Below are positions 26,989 to 32,819 of a DNA stretch of 32,819 nt, piece by piece. The stretch lies in the NCBI GenBank assembly GCA_021807105.1, contig JAKAPL010000041.1, positions 1-32,819 of the forward strand. Direction: 5' to 3'. This DNA is from Myxococcales bacterium. GTDB lineage: Bacteria > Myxococcota > Myxococcia > Myxococcales > JAKAPL01. The notes under the pieces are model-generated. The model did not search any database. It was not told where the DNA came from and worked only from the letters and a program-made list of their open reading frames with translations. How positions within the stretch are numbered: the first letter of the stretch is position 1; each line of letters opens with the position of its first letter. The position numbers were made by a program, and so were the translations under genes.

Positions 26989-29900
26989 TTACATCTGTCC
27001 GGGCAGCGGCGCGCCCGCGGCGAGGCTCACCATCGGCACGCCGTACTCGCCCGAGGGGAGGTAGGCGGTGGTGCCGTTCACGACCACGTCCTCGACCCAG
27101 CCCTCGGTCCGGATCGACCCCTGCATCTCCGGCTCACCCGGCTTCGTGAGGTCGTAGACGACCATCCCGGTGTCGTACCAGTCGGCCTCGACGAAGAGCT
27201 TGCCGCCCGTCGCCTTGACGATCCACGCCCAGTCGGAGCCGAGCTTCTGGCTGCTCTCGACCGCCATGCTCGACAGGTTCACCGCCGAGAGCGAGGCGCT
27301 GCTCCCGCTCGCGTCGTCGTAGTTCCAGCTCTCGACGTACGCGTAGCCGTTGTTGATCGCCGCGCCGCCGGGGCTCCCCTGGAGGGCGGTCGAGGCGACG
27401 AGCGCCGCGAGGTTCTGGCCCGGCAGGAGCGACAGCTCGTTGAGCCACGTCGTGGCCTTCGTCCAGTCGGAGTCGTAGGTCGTCTGCTCCGTGTAGATCG
27501 TCGCGCCGTCCGGCGAGGCGGCGAAGAAGACGCCCGGCACGTTGATCTTCGCGAGGAGCGAGGGCGAGCCCGGGTTCGTGAGGTCGACCCGGTCGAGGTA
27601 GTACTTGACGTAGCCGTTGTTCGTGTTCGGGACCCACTCGTAGTGGGTGATCCAGGCGAAGTCGCCGACCGCCGTCAGGCCCCAGGACCAGTCGCTGTCG
27701 GGGAGCGTGAGGGGGGCTGCGAGCGAAGGGTTGTCCGGGTTCGAGAGGTCCACGACGAGGAGCTGGTCCTGCGGCTGGTTCTGGCCGCACGTCCCGTAGC
27801 AGCCCCAGTACATCCGGTGGATGACGAGCGCGTGGCCGGCGATGACCGTCTCGTCGCCGTAGCCCCACTCGTACCAGCCGCCGTAGAAGCCGTTGGGCAC
27901 GTCCGACGGATCGAGGGGGAGCTTGCCGCGCAGCACCGGCGCCGACGGGTTCGACAGGTCCACGCCCTGGAGCCAGGCCACCGTTCCCGAGGCCTTGTAG
28001 TCCTCGGCCAGGATCCACATCATCGACCCGTCCCGGAAGGTCTGGGCGTTCGGCGAGGGGATCCGGACCACGGCGTTCGGGACCGGCTGATCCGGGGTCG
28101 ACGCCGAGGTGACGGCGATCTCGGTGTCGCCCACCGTCCAGTCGCCGGAGAGCTCCACCGCCTGATCGCCGATGATCGAGAGGCCGAGGACCGGCCGCGC
28201 GAGGTCGATCTGGGCCACCGTCATCGGGTGGTCCCGATCCGAGGCGTCGAGGACCTGGAGGCTCCGGTTGGAGAAGGCGACGATGTCGTTCTGCACGGGG
28301 AAGGCGCGCTCGATGGAGCCGTCGTGCTGGGCGAAGCCGCGCAGGGTGAGCGAGGGGCCCGTGAAGTCGATGAGCTGCGTGCCGCCCGTGTACTGGTAGT
28401 TATTGTCGTCCCAGCTCTGGAAGGGGACGAGGATGAGGTTCATCGAGGGGAGCACCTGGAAGGCCTTCTTCATGTCGTCGGAGCTGGCGGTCACCGCGCT
28501 GTACGGGCCGCCGAAGTCGACGCGGGAGGTCATGGAGGGCTTCGTCGGGTCGGTCACGTCGAAGAGCGAGACCGCGAGCTGACCGGAACCTTCCCAGGCC
28601 GTGCAGCCGTCCGAATCGTGCCCGAGGGCGATGAGCTGGTTCCCCATCGGCTCGAGGAAGTCGAGCGCGCCGGACATCGCGACCGAGCCGGAGAGCCTCG
28701 GCTGCGTCGGATCGCTCGTGTCGATGATCCAGAGGGGATCGGTGCAGTAGGAGGTCACGACGTAGGCGCGGCCGGTGTCGAAGCTCGCCGCGGTGACGGC
28801 CTCGGGGAGGTTCAGGACGAGCGCGCCGACGGGCGTCGCGTGGTTCACGTCGGGCGCGTTCCAGATCTCCAGCGAGCCGCCCTGGTTGCTGTACTGCTGG
28901 GTGTCCATGACCGCGCGGAAGAGGTTCGTGTTCGGGTCGAAGTCCATGGCCCAGCGGTCCTCCACCATCCCCGAGGCGTCGTAGCCGGTGCCGAGCACGA
29001 GGCCGCCCTTCGGGTCGGAGATGTCGATAGGCTCGAACTGGGTGGTCGGCCCCTGGGTGTCCTGGCTCCAGCCCGACTCGGCGATGACGACCCGGTTCAC
29101 GGTCACGTTCGAATGGATGTTCCAGCCGCCGGCCGGGAAGTCCTGCTCGGCGACCTTCACCATCTTCTTCGGGTTCGAGATGTCGAAGCTCGCGACGAAG
29201 GTCAGGTTCTGGTTGGTCACCGCTGCGGAGGACGAGCCGCCGCCCGCGGCCCCGCCGGTCGCGCCACCGGCCACGGGCGCGCCGCCCATCGCGGGGGGGC
29301 CACCGCCGAAGTAGTAGTAGCTGTACACGTTCGAGACGACGTAGAGGATGTTGCCGACGATCCGCGTGTCGTCCACCTCACCCTCGACCGGGAGGGTGCC
29401 GAGGACGACGGGGTTGCTCGGCGTGGTCACGTCCACCGCCCAGACCTGCGAGCCGATCCAGGGCGTCGCCTCGGCGTCGCCGGCCATCCCGTTCACCATG
29501 TCGTAATAGAAGTAGTCGCTGACGATCACGTAGGCGGTGTTCCCCTCGATGTAGAGATCGACGGGGTTGCCGACGACGGGGACCCGCGCGACGAGCTGCG
29601 GGTTTTGCAGGTCGCTCACGTCGAGGATCTGGAGGCCGCGGTACTGGTTGAGGACGTAGAGCGTGTCGCCGGAGACCTTGTAGATGTCCGCCTCCTGGAT
29701 CGTGCGGGGCGCCGGCGAGCTGCCGCTGGTCGCGCCGGAGCTGCCCGAGCTCGACGAGGCGGCGCCGTTCTGGCCCGTGGCCGCCCCCCCAGCCGCGCCC
29801 GCCATCGGCGTGCCGCCGCGCCCAGCCGAGCCGCCCGGCGGCTGGGAGACGAACGTCGTCGCGCCGACCGGGTTCGGGGGCGTGCCGCCGGAAGAGGCGC

Positions 29901-30063
29901 TGCCGGAGGACGATCCGTTCCCTCCACCGGACGAGCGGGACGGCGAGGAGTGACAGCCGAGCGCGGCGGCGACGGTCAGGGCGACGGCGGTGGCGGCGGC
30001 ACGTCGGACGGGGCGCCACGGAAAAGTGGCTGGGGTCTCTTCGTTGCGGCGATCGGGGCTCAT
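26989..30063 (-). CDS. Large beta-propeller domain lipoprotein
   Basis: The 1024-residue protein has an unusually long N-region, then a lipoprotein signal (RRAAATAVALT then VAAALGC) that lipidates Cys37. A Ser/Gly/Ala linker follows (38-118). From residue 119 (TIQEADIYKVSGDTLYVLNQ) onward the sequence is the secreted Beta_propel / LVIVD-type repeat: strands ending in VxDVSxPxxPxxxG recur (LQILDVSDLQNPQLV, VDLSNPSAPVLRG, VDLSNPDNPSLAA), giving many blades. The Gly/Ala insert at about 250-280 is low complexity. The protein is expected on the cell surface or in the periplasm, in contact with proteins or peptidoglycan; the ligand is unknown. An AGGAGG site lies 8 bp before the ATG. Expression should depend on sigma-54, from a strong upstream promoter. 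A hairpin terminator follows. Confidence 0.92.
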   Translation of the reverse strand: MSPDRRNEETPATFPWRPVRRAAATAVALTVAAALGCHSSPSRSSGGGNGSSSGSASSGGTPPNPVGATTFVSQPPGGSAGRGGTPMAGAAGGAATGQNGAASSSSGSSGATSGSSPAPRTIQEADIYKVSGDTLYVLNQYRGLQILDVSDLQNPQLVARVPVVGNPVDLYIEGNTAYVIVSDYFYYDMVNGMAGDAEATPWIGSQVWAVDVTTPSNPVVLGTLPVEGEVDDTRIVGNILYVVSNVYSYYYFGGGPPAMGGAPVAGGATGGAAGGGSSSAAVTNQNLTFVASFDISNPKKMVKVAEQDFPAGGWNIHSNVTVNRVVIAESGWSQDTQGPTTQFEPIDISDPKGGLVLGTGYDASGMVEDRWAMDFDPNTNLFRAVMDTQQYSNQGGSLEIWNAPDVNHATPVGALVLNLPEAVTAASFDTGRAYVVTSYCTDPLWIIDTSDPTQPRLSGSVAMSGALDFLEPMGNQLIALGHDSDGCTAWEGSGQLAVSLFDVTDPTKPSMTSRVDFGGPYSAVTASSDDMKKAFQVLPSMNLILVPFQSWDDNNYQYTGGTQLIDFTGPSLTLRGFAQHDGSIERAFPVQNDIVAFSNRSLQVLDASDRDHPMTVAQIDLARPVLGLSIIGDQAVELSGDWTVGDTEIAVTSASTPDQPVPNAVVRIPSPNAQTFRDGSMMWILAEDYKASGTVAWLQGVDLSNPSAPVLRGKLPLDPSDVPNGFYGGWYEWGYGDETVIAGHALVIHRMYWGCYGTCGQNQPQDQLLVVDLSNPDNPSLAAPLTLPDSDWSWGLTAVGDFAWITHYEWVPNTNNGYVKYYLDRVDLTNPGSPSLLAKINVPGVFFAASPDGATIYTEQTTYDSDWTKATTWLNELSLLPGQNLAALVASTALQGSPGGAAINNGYAYVESWNYDDASGSSASLSAVNLSSMAVESSQKLGSDWAWIVKATGGKLFVEADWYDTGMVVYDLTKPGEPEMQGSIRTEGWVEDVVVNGTTAYLPSGEYGVPMVSLAAGAPLPGQM

Positions 30064-30071
30064 CGTACGAA

Positions 30072-30077
30072 CCTCCT
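30072..30077 (-). promoter_or_regulatory. Ribosome binding site of the beta-propeller gene
   Basis: On the minus strand this reads AGGAGG, a perfect Shine-Dalgarno sequence 8 bp before the ATG at 30063. It fixes the start of the long N-region. Confidence 0.8.
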
Positions 30078-30108
30078 GAAGCGGGGTGAAGACGCGAATC
30101 AGGATATC

Positions 30109-30124
30109 AGCAACGGCCGTGCCA
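30109..30124 (-). promoter_or_regulatory. Sigma-54 promoter of the beta-propeller gene
   Basis: On the minus strand the sequence is TGGCACG, GCCG, TTGCT, a full match to the -24/-12 consensus TGGCACG-N4-TTGCW, with GG and GC ten bases apart. The predicted start near 30098 leaves a leader of about 35 bases holding the AGGAGG site. It is the only intergenic match of this quality that I found in the window. Confidence 0.85.
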
Positions 30125-30170
30125 GGCCCGAGGGCACGTGGATCCGGGGGGTTGGCGACGGCCGCTCCAT

Positions 30171-30202
30171 CGGTTCCCCGTGAAGCACGACAGTTTTCCG
30201 TG
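30171..30202 (-). promoter_or_regulatory. Candidate enhancer repeats upstream of the sigma-54 promoter
   Basis: Two 12-bp direct repeats, CGGTTCCCCGTG (30171-30182) and CAGTTTTCCGTG (30191-30202), match at 9 of 12 bases. Their starts are 20 bp apart, about two helical turns. They lie about 73-104 bp upstream of the predicted start, where sigma-54 activators usually bind. This is a weak candidate. Confidence 0.35.
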
Positions 30203-30277
30203 GCCGGCGAGGCGGCGGGGCCGCCTCTTCGGGGGGCGTTTGCGGCTTCGGACCTCGAAGGCCGCGCCGACCCTCCG

Positions 30278-30306
30278 TTGACCCAGGGCCCGCCGGCCGC
30301 TTAACC
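30278..30306 (+). promoter_or_regulatory. Possible sigma-70 promoter of the epimerase-like gene
   Basis: TTGACC (30278-30283) and TTAACC (30301-30306) are 17 bp apart; the -10 match is poor. The predicted start near 30313 would exclude the GTG at 30308 and favour the ATG at 30320. Confidence 0.35.
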
Positions 30307-30319
30307 TGTGCGGCGCGAG

Positions 30320-31345
30320 ATGGCCACGAAACGACATCGGGCGCGCAGGAAGGCGGCGGCGGCCACCGGGAGGTCGGTCGCCATCACGGGAGCCTTCGGC
30401 TTCCTCGGCCGGCTCCTGATCGCCCGGCTGGAGGCGAACCCGGACGTCGAGCGCGTCCTGGCGCTCGACCTGAAGCCGCCGCCCGGGACGCTGCGGAAGA
30501 CGACGTTCCTGCCGCTCGACCTGACGCAGCCGCGCTCCGAGAGGGCCGCCGGCGAGGCGATGACCGCGGCCTCCTGCGACTCGCTCGTCCACCTCGCCCT
30601 CCTCTACAACCCGGTCCACAACGCCGCTTACGCCCACGAGGTCGAGGCCATCGGCACGCTCCAACTCCTCGGCGCGGCGGCGGCGGCCGGCATCCGCCGT
30701 CTCGTCACCATGAGCAGCACCGCGCTCTACGGCGCGCGCCCCGACAACCCGGCCTTCCTGACCGAGGACCGTCCCTTGCGCCCGGCGCCGCAGAGCCGCT
30801 TTTTCGCCGACAAGCTCGAGGTCGAGCGGCTGATCGACGCGTTCCGGCGAGAGCGGCCCGGGGCGGCGGTCGTCACCTTGCGGATGGCCTCGCTCCTCGG
30901 CCCCACCGTCAAGAACCCGATCACGAGGCTCTTCGGCCGCACGGTCGTGCCGGTGCTCCTCGGCCACGACCCGCTGATGCAATTCCTCCACGAGGACGAC
31001 GCGGTGCGCGCGCTCGAACGGGCGGTCCTGTCCGACGGCTCCGGGATCTTCAACATCGCGCCGCCCGGCGCGCTGCCGCTCTCCTCGGTCCTCGACCTCC
31101 TGGGCCGGACCGCCCTGCCCCTGCCGGGCCCCGTCGCGCGGGCGGGGATGTCGGCGCTCTGGTCGCTAGTCGGCGTCGGGACGCCCCCGTCGTGGCTCGA
31201 CTACCTCCGCTACGTCTGGGTCGCGGACGGCAGCCGGGCGACGCGCGAGCTGGGGGTCACCTACCTGCACACGGCGCGCGACGCGGTCGTCGCCTTCGGC
31301 CGGACGCTCGAGAAGGGCCCGCGCCGGCCCGCGGCGGTGGGGTGA
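30320..31345 (+). CDS. NAD-dependent epimerase/dehydratase-like SDR
   Basis: The frame can start at a GTG (30308), but the ATG at 30320 is preferred from the promoter position, giving 341 residues. It is an extended SDR. The Rossmann motif GAFGFLG (24-30) follows a basic N-tail (ATKRHRARRK). Asp50 (in ALDLK) suits NAD binding. The SST serine region is at 132-134. In the catalytic YxxxK the tyrosine is replaced by Phe161, with Lys165 kept (FFADKLEVE). Classic epimerase or reductase chemistry needs that tyrosine, so activity may be altered or lost. Family members fused by operon to the acyltransferase that follows (6 bp downstream) are known from actinobacteria (Rv0501-type) and myxobacteria, which suggests a shared lipid or envelope role. 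The substrate is unknown. Confidence 0.88.
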   Translation: MATKRHRARRKAAAATGRSVAITGAFGFLGRLLIARLEANPDVERVLALDLKPPPGTLRKTTFLPLDLTQPRSERAAGEAMTAASCDSLVHLALLYNPVHNAAYAHEVEAIGTLQLLGAAAAAGIRRLVTMSSTALYGARPDNPAFLTEDRPLRPAPQSRFFADKLEVERLIDAFRRERPGAAVVTLRMASLLGPTVKNPITRLFGRTVVPVLLGHDPLMQFLHEDDAVRALERAVLSDGSGIFNIAPPGALPLSSVLDLLGRTALPLPGPVARAGMSALWSLVGVGTPPSWLDYLRYVWVADGSRATRELGVTYLHTARDAVVAFGRTLEKGPRRPAAVG

Positions 31346-31351
31346 ACGGCG

Positions 31352-32626
31352 ATGGCGAAGCGCAACGTCCTCGGCAACGATCCCTTCGAGCGCGGCGCGG
31401 CCGCCCGTCCCGGCGGGCCGCCCGCGAAGGGCGGCGAGGCTCCGGCGACGCCGGGGAGACCCGCCCCGGCCGCGACCCGGACCACCTCGAGCTCCGGGGC
31501 GTCGCGGACCGCGGCCCGCGCCACGCGCGATGGGGCCGATGGGGCCCGGGCGAAGGCGGCCGCTGAAGAGGGGTCATTTCCGGCGACGAAGAACCCGCGG
31601 CGGACCACACCCGAGCGCCCGGTCGAGCCGAACGCGCCCCCGGCGGCGGGGCCCCCGCCCAAGCGGGGGAGGGAGACGCCCGTCTCGTTAGACGAGACGA
31701 GAGTCCCGGCGCCGCCCACGCCGCTCCACGCGATGCCCTCCGAGACCACGGTCGAGCGGCTGCGCCGGCTCATCGAGGAGGAGCTGCCCGCCGCGCTGGG
31801 GCAGGCCGGCCATTTCGCGACCTCCACCCTCGGGCTCACGGGCATGCCGGGGAACGTCCCCGACGTCGATCCCTTCGGCATGTCGCAGCAGTTCGTGGAC
31901 CGCTGGCAGCCGGTCTTCGCCTTCCTGCTCCGCCACTACTTCCGCCTCGCCGCCGACGGCCTCGGCAACCTCCCCTCCACCGGCCCCGCGCTGCTCGTCT
32001 CCAACCACTCGGGGATGCTCCCGTTCGACGAGGTCCTGATCGCGGCGGCCCTCGCCGACCGCCACCCCGAGCACCGGATCGTCCGGCCGCTCGCCGAGGA
32101 CTTCGCCATCCACTTCCCCTTCGCCGGCCCCTGGCTCGAGCGCTTTGGCTGCGTCCGCGCCTGCCCGGAGAACGCCGAGCGGCTCCTCGCGGGCGGCCAT
32201 CTCGTCGCGGTCTTCCCAGAGGGATCGCACGGCATCGGCAAGCTCTGGCGGCAGCGCTATCGCCTCCAGCGCTTCGGACGCGGCGGGTTCGTCAGGCTCG
32301 CGCTGCGCGCCCAGGTCCCCATCGTCCCGATCGCCCTGATCGGCGCCGAGGAGTCCCACCCCGTCCTCGCCCGCATCGACCTCCCGCGCAGCCTCGGCGT
32401 CCCGTACCTCCCCATCACGCCCACCTTCCCCTGGCTCGGGCCCCTCGGCCTCTGGCCGCTGCCGACCCGCCTCTTCCTGCGGATCGGCACGCCCATCCAC
32501 CTCGGCCGCAACCCGCGCGACGCCGACGACCGGCCCCTCGTCGCCCGCCTCTCCGAGGAGGTGCGGACGGCGGTCCAGGAGATGCTCGACGGGCTGCTCG
32601 CCCAGCGCCGCTCGGCCTTCTTCTAG
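31352..32626 (+). CDS. Lysophospholipid acyltransferase-family protein
   Basis: The 424-residue protein has a PlsC-like acyltransferase domain at about 195-415. The catalytic block is VSNHSGMLPFDE (His219, Asp226); the His-to-Asp spacing of six is longer than the classic HX4D, but this subgroup often has NHSGxLPFD. The second block is FPEGSHG (288-294), and a hydrophobic VPIVPIALIGAEESHPV stretch follows. The enzyme should transfer acyl chains to a lipid acceptor at the inner membrane. The first 130 residues are Pro/Ala/Arg-rich and probably disordered. The gene follows the epimerase-like gene by 6 bp; co-expression and a shared step are likely. It ends with a hairpin terminator candidate. 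The acyl donor and acceptor are unknown. Confidence 0.88.
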   Translation: MAKRNVLGNDPFERGAAARPGGPPAKGGEAPATPGRPAPAATRTTSSSGASRTAARATRDGADGARAKAAAEEGSFPATKNPRRTTPERPVEPNAPPAAGPPPKRGRETPVSLDETRVPAPPTPLHAMPSETTVERLRRLIEEELPAALGQAGHFATSTLGLTGMPGNVPDVDPFGMSQQFVDRWQPVFAFLLRHYFRLAADGLGNLPSTGPALLVSNHSGMLPFDEVLIAAALADRHPEHRIVRPLAEDFAIHFPFAGPWLERFGCVRACPENAERLLAGGHLVAVFPEGSHGIGKLWRQRYRLQRFGRGGFVRLALRAQVPIVPIALIGAEESHPVLARIDLPRSLGVPYLPITPTFPWLGPLGLWPLPTRLFLRIGTPIHLGRNPRDADDRPLVARLSEEVRTAVQEMLDGLLAQRRSAFF

Positions 32627-32679
32627 GCGACCGGTGTCCCATGGGTCCCCTCGCGAGGGAGCCGCGACCGAGGCGAGGC

Positions 32680-32698
32680 GACGGGGCTCAAGCCCGTC
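32680..32698 (+). terminator. Terminator-like hairpin after the acyltransferase gene
   Basis: GACGGGGC and GCCCGTC pair around TCAA with one bulged G; TTATT follows directly. It lies 54 bp past the stop and overlaps the start of repeat copy B. It is a fair rho-independent terminator candidate. Confidence 0.5.
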
Positions 32699-32754
32699 TT
32701 ATTCACGGTACGGCGTAGCGAGGCGTTCGAGACCGCAGCCGAGAAGGGCAAGCG
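32691..32754. repeat. Dispersed intergenic repeat, copy B
   Basis: This matches copy A at 10921-10986, including 28 identical consecutive bases (32701-32728). It directly follows the hairpin after the acyltransferase gene. The rest of the window (to 32819) holds an imperfect hairpin near 32785-32813 and no gene. Confidence 0.8.
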
Positions 32755-32819
32755 CAGCGACGACCGACGAGGCGTGCGTAAAGCACCTCCCCCCAAGTCG
32801 TTTGGAGGGTGGCAAGCCC

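Noticed and set aside
32785-32813. Imperfect hairpin near the right end of the window as a terminator.
   Set aside because: Eleven pairs with two mismatches, no T tract, and no gene directly before it in either direction within the window.

Overview
The window is a very GC-rich bacterial chromosome segment of the delta-proteobacterial / Myxococcota type. The evidence is a set of secreted lipoproteins with long Ser/Gly/Thr or Asp/Gly linkers, two sigma-54 enhancer-binding proteins (one with FHA and GAF domains), a PEGA-domain Ser/Thr kinase and an epimerase/acyltransferase pair. This placement is inferred from gene content; no rRNA or other marker gene is present. No tRNA, insertion sequence, CRISPR array or phage gene was recognised.

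Layout. 2-750 (+): the tail of a family 2 glycosyltransferase and a flavin-reductase-fold protein. 751-6346 (-): four tightly packed, related, cysteine-rich lipoproteins read right to left as a probable operon. 6456-7454 (-): a separate lipoprotein with an OB-fold-like C-terminus. 7599-10921 (+): an alpha/beta hydrolase and MutS2. 10921-11688: a non-coding stretch with one copy of a dispersed repeat and two 21-bp minisatellites. 11689-12663 (+): a PspF-like sigma-54 activator with no sensor domain. 13071-14257 (-): a small winged-helix-like protein and a membrane-anchored protein. 14576-19309 (+): Ser/Thr kinase, TPR membrane protein and FHA-GAF-AAA-HTH sigma-54 activator. 19475-20623 (+): a class V aminotransferase. 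20632-24285 (-): smc. 24478-26784 (-): clpA. 26989-30063 (-): a large beta-propeller lipoprotein behind a near-perfect sigma-54 promoter. 30320-32626 (+): an SDR/epimerase-like protein and an acyltransferase. 32627-32819: a terminator-like hairpin and the second dispersed repeat.

How the genes may work together. The kinase, TPR protein and FHA-type activator form a plausible envelope-to-transcription relay. The clearest sigma-54 promoter in the window drives the beta-propeller lipoprotein, so a local target for one of the two activators is possible but untested. The four cysteine-rich lipoproteins appear to be tandem duplicates of one another; they share a Cys-Gly-Arg-Ser anchor and a repeated cysteine module, and are the least familiar part of the window. 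smc, clpA, mutS2 and the aminotransferase are ordinary housekeeping genes.
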